A stretch of DNA of 64,000 bases from Spirochaetia bacterium (GCA_900769975.1 CAAGIR010000290.1:28436-92435); one strand, 5' to 3'. Shown: positions 8,799-18,085, counted from the stretch's first letter. A program made the numbers and translations. The notes: generated by a model from the sequence alone, not told the origin.

Positions 8799-9764
8799 CT
8801 ATTTTCTAACCTTAGCTCTACCTGCAGCAAAATTGCCTGGTACATTATTATTCAAAATTTCAACGCTCTGTTCTTCAGCAAGTTTTTCTGATGCTTCAAC
8901 TTCTTTCTGGTGTTCATCTGCAAGGATTTTCTGAGCTGTAGCTGCTGCTGCATTTTCTACTGCTTCTTGTAAGGAAATGCATTGGTCAACCATCATTTGA
9001 CTGGCTAGTAAAGTAGCTTCTTGTAATGCACCTTCAGGAATTGTTCCATCGGAAGTTTTTGCCTGCATTGCAGCTTGAACAACAGTGTTAAGTCTGGTTA
9101 TTTTTTCATCTCTAACCATTGCACGTGCTTCTTCTGTAGTAGCGGCAATACAAGTAAGAGCTTTCTCTCTGACTTGTTTTGAGGTCTGTGCAACTAGATA
9201 ATAATTTCTTGGTGAAATGCCATATTTTTGCCATATAGCTTTTTCCTGAGCTTCAGACAAATTTCCGACAGCACTTGCAGCAGCCTGCATCATATTACTC
9301 TTCAAATATCCATAAACATCAGTTACACAAGAAGCAAAATCTTTTCCATCCTCACCATGACCGCATATGTCTGCCAGAGAATATGATTGACCTCCAACAC
9401 TTATTATTGAAGTATTCAGTGTATCTTTAATCGCATTTGCCTGAGAAAGCAATCTGTTTACACGTTTATTTGCATCTCTTATATCATCTCGTATATCAAA
9501 GTCCCCATCAAAGCGAATGTTTTCCCAATCAATTCCTTTTGCATTTTCAATTGCCTGATTAATTGCTTTATATTGATTCTCAATTTGCGTAATAGTATTC
9601 ATAACCATATCGTAATTTGAATACAGAGTATCAATTGCTGTAAGCCAGTTTGAAACGATTGGAATGTTATTGATTGGATCATTTACAATCGCCTGTGCAT
9701 AAAGCGGACTGAAACCAAAATTTAACAAAATAACACTTATTAAAAATAATTTTGATTTTTTCAT
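8799..9764 (-). CDS. trbJ: TrbJ/VirB5-like periplasmic conjugation protein
   Basis: A 321-aa protein with a Sec signal peptide (hydrophobic core then LYAQA, cleavage near residue 25). The mature part is almost wholly helical with long coiled-coil stretches (YDMVMNTITQIENQYKAINQ and a Glu/Ala-rich C-terminus), the typical pattern of TrbJ. TrbJ/VirB5 proteins are minor pilus components or adhesins at the pilus tip. One Cys pair around residue 130-145 may form a disulphide. It lies between trbE and trbL, the same order as in IncP-type trb operons. Confidence 0.8.
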   Translation of the reverse strand: MKKSKLFLISVILLNFGFSPLYAQAIVNDPINNIPIVSNWLTAIDTLYSNYDMVMNTITQIENQYKAINQAIENAKGIDWENIRFDGDFDIRDDIRDANKRVNRLLSQANAIKDTLNTSIISVGGQSYSLADICGHGEDGKDFASCVTDVYGYLKSNMMQAAASAVGNLSEAQEKAIWQKYGISPRNYYLVAQTSKQVREKALTCIAATTEEARAMVRDEKITRLNTVVQAAMQAKTSDGTIPEGALQEATLLASQMMVDQCISLQEAVENAAAATAQKILADEHQKEVEASEKLAEEQSVEILNNNVPGNFAAGRAKVRK

Positions 9765-9784
9765 AATTTCACCTCCTTTATTTT

Positions 9785-12370
9785 TTATGCTACTCCAATC
9801 ATTTGCTGATATTTTTCATAATCAAGTAAATGGGGATCTTTGCCAATATTCATAAACTTTTGTCTTGTTGCTTCAAGAATTTCAAAGGCAAGTTCCTTTG
9901 TAGTATTCCTGCCATATTTTTCTTCTATATGGTCTAATAATTCATGGTCACTTGAAATAAGTGCAAGCTGAAATGCATCCAAATCAAGAGAAAACATACG
10001 GCAACCAAGCGGATTTTTAAAATAATAGTCATGCTTCATTTGTGCATTTGAAAGCGCAATAATTTCTGAATCTGTAAGTCCGAATTCCCTGTAGCTTGCT
10101 GCAAGGGCCGGATTCTGTGCAGATTCATCTGCCAGGTAAATTTTTGTTAAACATTGCTGGTCTATTGTTTCTTTTAATGAAGACTGACTTGCTGCACTAA
10201 CTTCCTGTGTTGCAAAAATGCAGAATACTTTTTTCTTTCTCAATGTTCTGAGCCATTCCTGAATGAATTTTGCAAAAATCGGATGTTGTAAATAAAGCCA
10301 GGCTTCGTCAAGAAAAAGGAATGTCAAAGGCTGTTTTTGTCCTGTCGGGACATTCCATAATTTTTCAAGATAACGAAAGATATAAAAAAGAGCCGGAGCA
10401 ACAGCCTTTTCAGAAAGTCGCATTAATGCCCCCATTTCAATCGTCATAAGGTGCGAAAGATTTAATGTTGTCTTATCTGCATCAAAAATTGCTCCAAACT
10501 GTCCGCCTGCACAATAAGGGTCAAGGGCAAGCCTTATTGTATTTTCCCCATTTTTTGGATCCTGATATGTTACGTACTGTTGGAATGTAGTTAAATCTTT
10601 AGTAGGTTTTTCAGAAACAAGACGTAATGCTTCTGTAATTGCCTTACTCATTGTTGCCGTACATTCAATACCCTGCTGAGCAAGCAAACCTTCAATAAAT
10701 TGCTGACACCACATTAAACTTTCGGTATATTCGGCTTCACTACATTCATCAGGAGTTCTCAATTCGCTTAAAGGCTGAAAGGCTACGGAATCCTTTCCAG
10801 GCTCTACATAGACACCTCCACTACCAACCATAAAGGCACGACTTGAAAGCTGCTTATCAATACAGATAACATTTGCTCCCTCATATTTAGTTGCCTGAGC
10901 CATAAGCAAGGCAAGTAAGGTTGATTTACCAGCTCCAGTAGGACCAAATATAAAAGTATGCCCTACATCCCTTACATTAAGATTCATAAAAAATGGTGTT
11001 CCATAACTCGTAGAACAGATACAAAGAGGAATTGAACTTCCACATGTTTCAAGCGTAAAATCATTCTCTGCATTTCCTTGCCAGGCGGAAGAAAGAGGAA
11101 TTATATTAGAACAGGTTTCATAAGAAATAAGAGGACGCCTCATGTTTGCATACACATTTCCAGCCATCATTCCCTGCCATGCCTGAAAGTTGTTCAATGT
11201 TTCTTCTTTTACTCCAAAACCACAAGAACGAATATCCTGTTGTAATTTTCTACTCTTGATTTTTGCTTTTTCTATATTTTTGTCCCAGCACATTAAAGAA
11301 CTGGTATAATAACCTAAAACATATTGTTCCATCGTAAGGTCTGAGTTTATCTGTCCAGCTTCACCTGCCATTGTCAAAGCACCTTCATTTTCTATTCCTG
11401 TAGGGCTACCCATAAACTTATCTGTCATTGCAGTTAAAAAGGACTGTCGCTTAGCCATATATTTCTTTTTATATTTATCAGCTTCTTTCAGTGAAGTTTC
11501 CCTTGAAAGAGGAATAAACCTTGTGGTCCAGCGGAACTCTGTCATTGTACGATTCAGTTTGTCAAAAATTGCCGGATAACTCATACTAGGAAAATCATCT
11601 ACAGTCATAACTGGAATATAGTATTCTCCAATTTTAAGAGGCATAGAAGTTTGAACGTCTTTGTCGCAGACATAGTTATCCAGGAAAAAAAAGACATCAT
11701 CTGGAAAAATAAGTTTTTCTTCCTCAAGAGACACACAGGATTTTATATAAGAAAACAATTCAGATTTATCCAGGTGATGAATCCAAAGTTTATTCTGCAT
11801 AGCTCCCATAATTTTATCGCAGTCATCTAAAAATCTTTCGCAGTTTTCCTCCACTGCCTTCCAGTTTCTTTGTGCTGCTATACTCTTTTTTCCTGATTTA
11901 GATTTTTTAACATTTTTGTTTACATTTTCTTTGTAAAAAATTTCTTTTCCTTTTTCTTCCAGGTCATCAGGCAGTTGCCATACAAAACTTATATAATATT
12001 TAGAAGTATAGTGTTCTCCGAACTTAGCAAAATTTTCTGCCCTTCTCTGGTCAATAAGCCAACCGGAAAGATTATTAAAAGTTCCTGCAGGATATTCTTT
12101 TGTTTTAATTCTCTTTACATCAAAAAAGATTGCCCAGCCTTCATTTTGGGCAAGTGACATAATGCTTCTGTTAAAAAGTGCTGCAACGGCTGCAATATCA
12201 TTTGCTGAAGAAGACTCCAAATCAGGATATTCAATCTGGTATGTAGTCATTAAAGCACCGTTTTTTAAAATACAGATATTGGGTTCTATAATAAATGCAT
12301 AGGGAGAGATATATTTGAGTTGATTTAACGGTTCTTTAAATTGAAACATATCAAGATAAGGTATTTTCAT
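9785..12370 (-). CDS. trbE: TrbE/VirB4 conjugation ATPase
   Basis: An 861-aa cytoplasmic ATPase. The N-terminal ~400 residues match the VirB4/CagE domain region; the C-terminal half holds the RecA-like motor, with Walker A GPTGAGKST at ~475-483 and Walker B FLFLDEAW near ~683, then a TQEVSAA sensor segment. VirB4 energises pilus assembly and substrate transfer. Length is normal for the family. It starts 3 bp from the trbD stop, so the two are coupled; in many systems VirB3 and VirB4 act as one unit. Confidence 0.93.
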   Translation of the reverse strand: MKIPYLDMFQFKEPLNQLKYISPYAFIIEPNICILKNGALMTTYQIEYPDLESSSANDIAAVAALFNRSIMSLAQNEGWAIFFDVKRIKTKEYPAGTFNNLSGWLIDQRRAENFAKFGEHYTSKYYISFVWQLPDDLEEKGKEIFYKENVNKNVKKSKSGKKSIAAQRNWKAVEENCERFLDDCDKIMGAMQNKLWIHHLDKSELFSYIKSCVSLEEEKLIFPDDVFFFLDNYVCDKDVQTSMPLKIGEYYIPVMTVDDFPSMSYPAIFDKLNRTMTEFRWTTRFIPLSRETSLKEADKYKKKYMAKRQSFLTAMTDKFMGSPTGIENEGALTMAGEAGQINSDLTMEQYVLGYYTSSLMCWDKNIEKAKIKSRKLQQDIRSCGFGVKEETLNNFQAWQGMMAGNVYANMRRPLISYETCSNIIPLSSAWQGNAENDFTLETCGSSIPLCICSTSYGTPFFMNLNVRDVGHTFIFGPTGAGKSTLLALLMAQATKYEGANVICIDKQLSSRAFMVGSGGVYVEPGKDSVAFQPLSELRTPDECSEAEYTESLMWCQQFIEGLLAQQGIECTATMSKAITEALRLVSEKPTKDLTTFQQYVTYQDPKNGENTIRLALDPYCAGGQFGAIFDADKTTLNLSHLMTIEMGALMRLSEKAVAPALFYIFRYLEKLWNVPTGQKQPLTFLFLDEAWLYLQHPIFAKFIQEWLRTLRKKKVFCIFATQEVSAASQSSLKETIDQQCLTKIYLADESAQNPALAASYREFGLTDSEIIALSNAQMKHDYYFKNPLGCRMFSLDLDAFQLALISSDHELLDHIEEKYGRNTTKELAFEILEATRQKFMNIGKDPHLLDYEKYQQMIGVA

Positions 12371-12372
12371 GT

Positions 12373-12633
12373 TTAGCTCCTGTAAACATCAGATATTAAT
12401 AGTCGTTCAAAAAGAGATTCTAAAAAATGCGGATCTTTTCTTGTAGAAAACTTAGCGACAATAAATAAAATAAAACCTGCAAACATACACCAGATGCTAA
12501 CTAACCGCATAAGGATTATTGTCAGAATTACGATTAAAACTACAGGTACAACACCAATTCCCAAATCAACATCATCCTGAATAAGACTTTTATGAATAGG
12601 TGTCGCATAATTTAAAACACTGTCTTTTTCCAT
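12373..12633 (-). CDS. trbD: TrbD/VirB3-like membrane protein
   Basis: An 86-aa protein with one or two membrane segments (~25-65) in a compact hydrophobic core and a basic, polar C-terminus, the size and topology of TrbD/VirB3. It begins with a short soluble arm (ATPIHKSL) like the family's conserved N-terminal HxSL region. Position between the pilin gene and trbE matches IncP and Ti-type operons. VirB3 anchors VirB4 at the inner membrane. Confidence 0.85.
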   Translation of the reverse strand: MEKDSVLNYATPIHKSLIQDDVDLGIGVVPVVLIVILTIILMRLVSIWCMFAGFILFIVAKFSTRKDPHFLESLFERLLISDVYRS

Positions 12634-12685
12634 TTTTTACTCCAAAGTGCCGAAAGCATGACAAATACTTCCGGCACTATTTTTT

Positions 12686-13042
12686 TTAGTTTGAAAAACT
12701 AAGGTCAGACAAAAAGTAATTACAGATACCATTTGCAGAAAGCAGTACTACAGTACCAACTACCCAAGGTGCGAACTTTCCGATAATAGACTGTATGTCT
12801 GCTCCCTGTTTTCCCATAACTACTACACCAATACCTTCTACAACTAATGCAATAAGGCATACAGCAGTAATTACACCGGATGACAAAAATGAAGTAACCT
12901 TTTCTACAGCAGAATCAATTCCTGTTGCATCCTGAGCAAAAATCGGCATTGCCATGCAGGCAAAAATAAGTGTAAAAATAAATAACTTTTTCCATTCAAA
13001 TTTTGTTTTTTCTTCTACAGAAATTACGTTTATTCTTTTCAT
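12686..13042 (-). CDS. trbC: TrbC/VirB2-like pilin
   Basis: A 118-aa pilin precursor. A long N-terminal leader (~35 aa, hydrophobic core followed by MPIFAQ) precedes a mature part with two hydrophobic helices (~53-75 and ~88-108) separated by a short basic turn (VVMGKQG), the classical VirB2 pattern. The mature product (~80 aa) would polymerise into the conjugative pilus or be cyclised as in TrbC. A good Shine-Dalgarno (ACGAGG) precedes the ATG. The gene has its own 140-bp upstream region with an element-specific repeat module, so pilin expression may be set separately. Confidence 0.85.
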   Translation of the reverse strand: MKRINVISVEEKTKFEWKKLFIFTLIFACMAMPIFAQDATGIDSAVEKVTSFLSSGVITAVCLIALVVEGIGVVVMGKQGADIQSIIGKFAPWVVGTVVLLSANGICNYFLSDLSFSN

Positions 13043-13070
13043 ATAAAAACCTCGTATTGTATTTAATTTT

Positions 13071-13129
13071 CCTGATAATTCGTAATTTCCTAGTAATTCA
13101 TATATTCATAAAAGCGAAACTTTTCTCTC
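13071..13129 (-). promoter_or_regulatory. Pilin-gene upstream module: paired 11-mers plus degenerate palindrome
   Basis: On the minus strand, a degenerate copy of the 18-bp palindrome (around 13111-13129) is followed after ~12 nt by GAATTACTAGG and, after a 7-nt gap, GAATTATCAGG. The same layout with perfect units precedes the giant Ig-like lipoprotein gene (24869-24924). Confidence 0.45.
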
Positions 13130-13182
13130 ACAATCCAAATACTTCTAAATTATTCTTTTTTCCACGAACCTCCTTTTCCCAC

Positions 13183-14163
13183 TTAGATAAGGTGATTTTT
13201 TTCAAGCTCTTCCAAAAAGTTAGAACTTGTTGCCTGATGAGTTTCAACAATTTCATTTACAACCGGACCGTTTTTTGTAGGTATCATGTGAATAACCAGT
13301 TGAACACTTTGGGCAACATCGGGCAATTCACCAACAATAACTTCCCGTAAATATGTTCTTAATTTTTCTATAGTCAGAATGGCAGAATCTGCATGAACTG
13401 TAGTAATTCCACCTCTATGACCAGTATTCCATGCTTTTAAAAGTTCATTTGTTGTCGAACCATATCGAAGTTCTCCGAATATTATTCGGTTTACATGACA
13501 ACGAAGTGCAATACGAACAGCTTTTACTGTATCTTCTCCTTCTGCCCATATAGAAACTACATCTTTTGCATTACATTGAATCTCTCCGGCATCCTCAACA
13601 ATATAAAAACGGTCATCTGGAATATATTCAGCCATTTTCGCAATGATTGCATTCAGCATTGTTGTTTTTCCAGAACCTGTAGCACCTCCCAGCACAATAT
13701 TGCTTCTCATTTCTATATGCTTTATAAGAAGCTCATACTTGTCTTTTGTAATTCTTCCCTGTTCCAGATAATCTTCAAGTGTAAAAATTTTATTACTCGG
13801 CCGTCGTATAAAAATCATGGGACATTCAGAGCTTCTTGGCGGAAGAATTCCTTCAAAACGGATTTTATAATGAGTAAGTTTTATTGTTCCTTCAACAATA
13901 GGATTTTTCGCATCTACCGTAATCCCCATTACGGCTGCACTTGCATAAATGATTCTTGTCGTTGTCGCTTCGTCAAAAAATATGCCGGTATAGTTTTTGT
14001 CCATACCAATTCCTTCGACAATAAGTTCGCCTCCATGACCTATGGCAATATCTGTAACATTTCTGTCATCAATGTACGGAATTATGAGCTTCATATCGTC
14101 CTCAAGGTTACGAAGCCATTTATTCTGTTTTACACTTTCGTTAAAATCGTTCAAAGAAGGCAT
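13183..14163 (-). CDS. trbB: TrbB/VirB11 hexameric ATPase
   Basis: A 326-aa secretion ATPase of the VirB11/PulE class. Walker A GGATGSGKTT sits at ~158-167, an acidic EDAGEI (Asp-box-like) segment follows, then the Walker B region IIFGELRYG and the His-box GGITTVHADS. VirB11 rings at the cytoplasmic base switch between pilus building and DNA transfer. The start codon overlaps the stop of the upstream RHH-like gene (ATGA). A 140-bp gap with a repeat module separates it from the pilin gene downstream. Confidence 0.93.
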   Translation of the reverse strand: MPSLNDFNESVKQNKWLRNLEDDMKLIIPYIDDRNVTDIAIGHGGELIVEGIGMDKNYTGIFFDEATTTRIIYASAAVMGITVDAKNPIVEGTIKLTHYKIRFEGILPPRSSECPMIFIRRPSNKIFTLEDYLEQGRITKDKYELLIKHIEMRSNIVLGGATGSGKTTMLNAIIAKMAEYIPDDRFYIVEDAGEIQCNAKDVVSIWAEGEDTVKAVRIALRCHVNRIIFGELRYGSTTNELLKAWNTGHRGGITTVHADSAILTIEKLRTYLREVIVGELPDVAQSVQLVIHMIPTKNGPVVNEIVETHQATSSNFLEELEKNHLI

Positions 14164-14591
14164 CAGTCCAAAACCTCCTCGGATTTTTCATAGATATCTA
14201 ATACCATACTTTCAAGCCTTCCTTTGTGATTTTTCATATTTTCTGCAAGACGAGTTACAAGTTCTTCATAAAACTTTTCTGACATTTCTGCCGTTAAATG
14301 ACGGTCTGGAAAAGTTGCCGTGTACGACTTTGCAAGTTCAAGTACAAGCATTGATATAATTTCAATCTTGTTTTCCAACATGGAGATTTTTCTTTTTGTC
14401 TGAATCATATTCTGACTGATGATTTTTGAATCAGTTAGAGTATCTTCAAAATACTGTTCGATGATTTCACGAATACACGAAGCCATATCAATATTTTCCC
14501 GGACTGCTTTGGCTCTTACCATATTGAATATTTCATCCGTTACTCTTGTTCTGATAACCTGATTCAAAATTGCCTTAGAATTCTTTTTCAT
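14163..14591 (-). CDS. Ribbon-helix-helix-like accessory protein between virD4 and trbB
   Basis: A 142-aa protein. Residues ~12-50 read like a ribbon-helix-helix or relaxosome accessory fold (short strand VIRTRVTDEIF followed by two helices), and residues ~60-140 are helical and coiled-coil-like. It overlaps trbB by 4 nt and lies 9 bp after virD4. In other elements, small DNA-binding proteins encoded beside virD4 dock the relaxosome on the coupling protein; here that is inference from position. Exact family not recognised. Confidence 0.5.
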   Translation of the reverse strand: MKKNSKAILNQVIRTRVTDEIFNMVRAKAVRENIDMASCIREIIEQYFEDTLTDSKIISQNMIQTKRKISMLENKIEIISMLVLELAKSYTATFPDRHLTAEMSEKFYEELVTRLAENMKNHKGRLESMVLDIYEKSEEVLD

Positions 14592-14600
14592 TGTATTCTC

Positions 14601-16796
14601 CTACGATTCAAAAACATCAAAATCTGCAGGAACTGCCTTTTTAACATCAATTCCTTCAACAATTTCTTTTGCAGTTTTTTCAAGCTTCTTATGAACAATT
14701 CTGTTACTCGGCAGTGTTTTCATCAATTTTTTTAGAAAGTCAAAGTCCGGCACTGCAGAAAAACTCTTATCCTTAAATCTTGGATCTTCGTAATAAACAA
14801 CTTTTTTTCCCTTATAAGGGGGCTTTCCCTCCATCAGCACAATACATCTGGAAAATTCCAGCTTCATAAGTTCATCAGGATTTACCAGGGAAACGCTTAT
14901 TTCCTGGCTTGAAAGATTGCTTGCACCAAAACTTCCCATATTTGATGATTTATTATCAAGAAGAACAGAACGGTTACCTATCATCTGACTTACCATGTTT
15001 GCATCCTTGTAGTTTCCAGGGGCATAAATTATTTTTGTCTTACAATGGTCAAGAAAAGGATGATTTTCTCCGTAAACATCCACAATTTGATTCACGGACT
15101 GTGAAACAATAAAAAATGTAACACCATACCCGGCAAGGATTCCCATATTTTGGGCTATATCCGGGAAATATCCTAAAACAGGAAACTCATCAAGAAGGAA
15201 AAGACATGGAATTTTCAATTTTACGGAATTTGCATTCGTAGTTCCGTCTGAAAATTTCTTAATCATAAAAGTTATGAGCATGCGGAAAACAGGAGCAATT
15301 CTTGCAATATGGTTGTAGGGAACAATCAAATAAAGCGAGATTGCATTTTTTCCGTTGATAAAATCATCCACAGAAAAGTCAGAATACGAAGTTGCTTCTG
15401 CAATAAGAGGATCCTGGAACAGTGAAATTTTTGAAAAAACAGTAGAGTAAGTAGAACCACGCTCTTTTGCCGGCTGCATCATGGAACGGTTTGCAGCAAG
15501 TCTTATGAGGTTGTTGATTACATCTGAACCATGATCAGTGGCAATCATTTCAGCACACATTGCCTCTCCGCATCCTTCGTTTTCTTCATCATCAGCTTCT
15601 TCCCCGGTTTTTCCGTTATTACTTGCTTCACTCATAAAAGAAAGGACTTTTGTCATATTTTTTTCTTCCCAAGGGATTTCATCTTCGGGAGCAAAACGCA
15701 CATGCAACACAACTGCCGTAAAAATATCACGGGCTTTATTTGCAAAATATGCAGAAGTTTCGTCTCCGCCGCCTTTGCCTTTTTCACTTCCAAAAAAGAT
15801 TTCTGCAATCATATCTGCCCATGCAAAAGCCGTATTGGGATTATCTGGAATTTCAAGAATCGGATTGTAATGAGCCGTCCATTCAGGAACAGGATTCGGA
15901 TTATCCGAGGTTCTGTTTTCATTCTTCCAGTTTTCCAAATCTTTTTTAGTCAGCTCCTTTCCGTTTGAAGGAATAGGTCTGTTTCCAAGAGGACGAAATG
16001 GAACTACTACAGAAAACTTGCTTCTCCAACCTGCCGTTGCGTCATAGTTTTCTCCCTTAGGATCAAAAATTACCATTGAACCACGCCCTTTTATAATTTT
16101 TTTATGATGAGCTTTATCATAAGTCCAATAAGGAACTCCGTAATTTATACAAGTCGGAATAATTGTAGAAACGCCTTTTCCACTTCTTGTTGGAGCAATC
16201 ATCCATGTATTTGTTGCACCGCTATGACATATTAAAGGAGAGATTTCTTCTTTTCGAGTTAAAAAGTTTTTATGCAAATGAAGAACAAGATTACCTTTTT
16301 CTGGATTGATTTTTGAATAGACATTTGCATTTTCTGTTTCTCCACAAACCACGCCATAACGCTGCAAGTGTCCCAAAGCTTTTAAATCTTTTAAATTTCC
16401 CCACCGAGCAGTACCATGAACATTCTGATTTTTCTGATGAGAGTTTAGGATAAGAGCTGTAATAAAATAAAGCAGAAAAGCAATAATAAATGAAATTCCT
16501 GTCGGTGGAAATGCTTTGAAAAAATATGATGAATAAGTTTCATTAAAAGCATATTTAAAAACACCAAGTAAAAAAACACCCGGATTATAAAAGCGGTAGC
16601 CGGATTTAAAAACCATAAGCGGTTTTCCAATTACACTCTCATCATAATTCATCATTGCTGCAAATCTCTGAGTAGTAATGAATAATCCAACTACTACTAC
16701 AAGAATTGGAACAAGCCAATTTAAAGCACGAAGAATATAATAATGTCCGTAACTTTTCGGGTCATCTCGTGAAAATTCTTCTTTTTTCTTGAACAA
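14601..16796 (-). CDS. virD4: VirD4/TraG coupling protein
   Basis: A 731-aa coupling protein with two N-terminal membrane helices (~24-45 and ~100-120) and a cytoplasmic motor. Walker A APTRSGKGVS is near residue 200, Walker B LFLLDEFP near 530, followed by the conserved SQSVNQI segment. VirD4 proteins bring the relaxase-DNA complex to the channel and pump the strand. A Lys/Gly-rich insertion (EKGKGGGDE, ~350) is unremarkable for the family. It is the first gene of the large minus-strand trb operon, with its own promoter, operator and GCCTGCCCAA box upstream. Confidence 0.94.
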   Translation of the reverse strand: MFKKKEEFSRDDPKSYGHYYILRALNWLVPILVVVVGLFITTQRFAAMMNYDESVIGKPLMVFKSGYRFYNPGVFLLGVFKYAFNETYSSYFFKAFPPTGISFIIAFLLYFITALILNSHQKNQNVHGTARWGNLKDLKALGHLQRYGVVCGETENANVYSKINPEKGNLVLHLHKNFLTRKEEISPLICHSGATNTWMIAPTRSGKGVSTIIPTCINYGVPYWTYDKAHHKKIIKGRGSMVIFDPKGENYDATAGWRSKFSVVVPFRPLGNRPIPSNGKELTKKDLENWKNENRTSDNPNPVPEWTAHYNPILEIPDNPNTAFAWADMIAEIFFGSEKGKGGGDETSAYFANKARDIFTAVVLHVRFAPEDEIPWEEKNMTKVLSFMSEASNNGKTGEEADDEENEGCGEAMCAEMIATDHGSDVINNLIRLAANRSMMQPAKERGSTYSTVFSKISLFQDPLIAEATSYSDFSVDDFINGKNAISLYLIVPYNHIARIAPVFRMLITFMIKKFSDGTTNANSVKLKIPCLFLLDEFPVLGYFPDIAQNMGILAGYGVTFFIVSQSVNQIVDVYGENHPFLDHCKTKIIYAPGNYKDANMVSQMIGNRSVLLDNKSSNMGSFGASNLSSQEISVSLVNPDELMKLEFSRCIVLMEGKPPYKGKKVVYYEDPRFKDKSFSAVPDFDFLKKLMKTLPSNRIVHKKLEKTAKEIVEGIDVKKAVPADFDVFES

Positions 16797-16808
16797 AACA
16801 TTTCCTTA

Positions 16809-16820
16809 TTGGGCAGGCGG
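16809..16820 (-). promoter_or_regulatory. CCGCCTGCCCAA leader box upstream of virD4
   Basis: Minus strand CCGCCTGCCCAA lies between the promoter and the weak Shine-Dalgarno of virD4. The same box precedes trbF (28164-28173) and topB (35005-35014) at the same place relative to the ribosome-binding site. Confidence 0.45.
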
Positions 16821-16842
16821 AAAGTTTTATTAATATATCAAT

Positions 16843-16871
16843 ATTATATAACTCTTTTGTACGTTTTACAA
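16843..16871 (-). promoter_or_regulatory. virD4-trb operon promoter overlapping a TTGTA-N5-TACAA operator
   Basis: Minus strand TTGTAA (16866-16871), 17-nt spacer, TATAAT (16843-16848). The -35 box forms half of TTGTAAAACGTACAA (16857-16871). Here the operator overlaps the -35 box, unlike the other copies that lie 8-9 nt upstream, so the regulatory effect may differ. Confidence 0.6.
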
Positions 16872-16941
16872 TATTTTTTTTAATAAAATCTCATACAGGC
16901 TTTTAGCTTAAAAAATATTATCACTCGTCTTGAAATAACCA

Positions 16942-16970
16942 TTGACAGAAACAAGAAAAGGTTTTATATT
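16942..16970 (+). promoter_or_regulatory. Promoter of the RHH-protein cargo operon
   Basis: TTGACA (16942-16947), 17-nt spacer, TATATT (16965-16970). The ATG at 16974 is only 3 nt past the -10 box and no Shine-Dalgarno is visible, so either the transcript is leaderless or another promoter is used. Confidence 0.5.
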
Positions 16971-16973
16971 ATT

Positions 16974-17180
16974 ATGAATGATAGGAACTGGGGCGGAAAA
17001 AGAGAAGGAGCAGGACGTCGGAAAAAAAATGTAATCTACAAAACCTTTTCTGTAAGTCTTCCAGAAGCTGAATATTCAGTTTTAGAGGAAGCAGCCAAAA
17101 ATCAAAGAATGACAATAAGTCGTTTTATAAGTAAATATTTAAGTCTTGATACAATGGTAGAGATTGCAAAAGAAAGGTAA
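16974..17180 (+). CDS. Small CopG/RHH-like DNA-binding protein
   Basis: A 68-aa basic protein. It opens with WGGKREGAGRRKK, a Gly/Arg motif often seen at the start of small DNA-binding proteins of phages and plasmids, followed by a strand (TFSVSLPEAEY) and two helices (VLEEAAKNQRM, ISRFISKYLS), the ribbon-helix-helix plan. It is divergent from virD4, with 177 bp between, and could autoregulate this region. It heads a short plus-strand group (a frameshifted membrane gene and a 113-aa protein follow). Confidence 0.6.
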   Translation: MNDRNWGGKREGAGRRKKNVIYKTFSVSLPEAEYSVLEEAAKNQRMTISRFISKYLSLDTMVEIAKER

Positions 17181-17184
17181 AATA

Positions 17185-17581
17185 ATGTTCTGCATATTAC
17201 TTACACTAGTATTTTCATTTTTAGGCGGTCTTGTTATAGGCTTCGTAATTGCTGCAATGTCAACAATTCCTGTAGTATTTTCTTTTTTTTAATAATCATA
17301 TTCCAATCGCAAAATTTGCAACCATCGAAACTTTTTTTGAAGCAGGTCTTATCATCAACTTTCTATTGAACTGGATTTTCAGAAAGCGAAATATTGGAAA
17401 AATAATCGGTATTTTAACAATAATCTTTCTTGTATGTATTTCTGTATATATCTCATTTAATTCAAGATTCGTTATGTTTACTGCCGATGATATTCCGTTT
17501 TTTGGAGATATTTATATAACTATATACAAATTCTTTGGCAATATTATGAATAAAATATCCGATTTTTTCATAGGAAAATAA
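17185..17581 (+). pseudogene. Small membrane protein gene split by a T8 frameshift
   Basis: From the ATG at 17185 (Shine-Dalgarno AAAGG, 7 nt away) a 35-aa hydrophobic frame runs into a T8 tract and stops at 17292. Removing one T joins it to the next frame, which has no start codon with a ribosome-binding site and continues from NNHIPIAKF to a stop at 17581. The joined product of ~131 aa would have three or so membrane helices and a soluble loop (FVMFTADDIPFFG). A sequencing error, a real mutation and programmed slippage at T8 would all look like this. Function not recognised. Confidence 0.55.
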
Positions 17582-17599
17582 AACTATAGGAGGCAGATT

Positions 17600-17941
17600 A
17601 TGGCAACAGAAAGCATGGATTATGCAGCACTGGTTCAGGAAGAATTCTTAAAAGCTGGATTAAATCCGGAAAAAAGAGTTTCATTCTGTAAGGTAAAAAA
17701 GAAAATCACCGAGGAAAACTTTAAGGAAGAAATTAACGATGCAATCATCATTGATGATGACACACCAAAACCGAATTCAAGTATACTTTGGATTCCGCTT
17801 GAAGTAACCGCATTTCCAAACGTTCTAAAAAGCATGACGGCAAACCAGGCCGGATATTGGGCAATAAGGAAATGCAAACAGCAGGGTTGGCCCATCACAG
17901 ACTGGGAATGCTGTCTTTCAAATCTTGAAATGGATATTTAA
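17600..17941 (+). CDS. Hypothetical protein (113 aa)
   Basis: A soluble 113-aa protein with a strong Shine-Dalgarno (TAGGAGG, 7 nt before ATG). It is acidic in the middle (IIIDDDTPKP) and ends with a Trp/Cys-rich part (AGYWAIRKCKQQGWPITDWE). No signal peptide and no recognised family. It follows the split membrane gene by 18 bp and shares the plus-strand unit starting at 16974, so it is part of the small cargo module between virD4 and the lipoprotein genes. Confidence 0.6.
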   Translation: MATESMDYAALVQEEFLKAGLNPEKRVSFCKVKKKITEENFKEEINDAIIIDDDTPKPNSSILWIPLEVTAFPNVLKSMTANQAGYWAIRKCKQQGWPITDWECCLSNLEMDI

Positions 17942-17987
17942 AAAACGTAAAATAATCTTATCTAATTAAATCCAGCACGCACAAAAC

Positions 17988-18033
17988 TTCTGCGGATAGC
18001 GTTTGTCGTTGACAAGCCCGTAGTGCAGCAGAA
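17988..18033 (+). other. Structured inverted-repeat segment of unknown role
   Basis: A nested inverted repeat: TTCTGC (17988-17993) pairs with GCAGAA (18028-18033), and TTGTC-GTT-GACAA (18003-18015) forms an inner stem. It is less AT-rich than its surroundings and has no T-tract, so it is not a standard terminator. It may be a small structured RNA or a recombination remnant. Confidence 0.3.
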
Positions 18034-18085
18034 AGAAAAATCAATTACCATTATTTAAAACTTCTTATGAAGTGGAGGAAGTATT

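Noticed and set aside
13131..13182. Small gene after trbB with perfect AAGGAGG
   Set aside because: The Shine-Dalgarno is followed by only a six-codon frame; at most a relic.
17988..18033. attC site or rho-independent terminator
   Set aside because: Nested stems exist, but there is no T-tract for a terminator and no clear attC core motifs.
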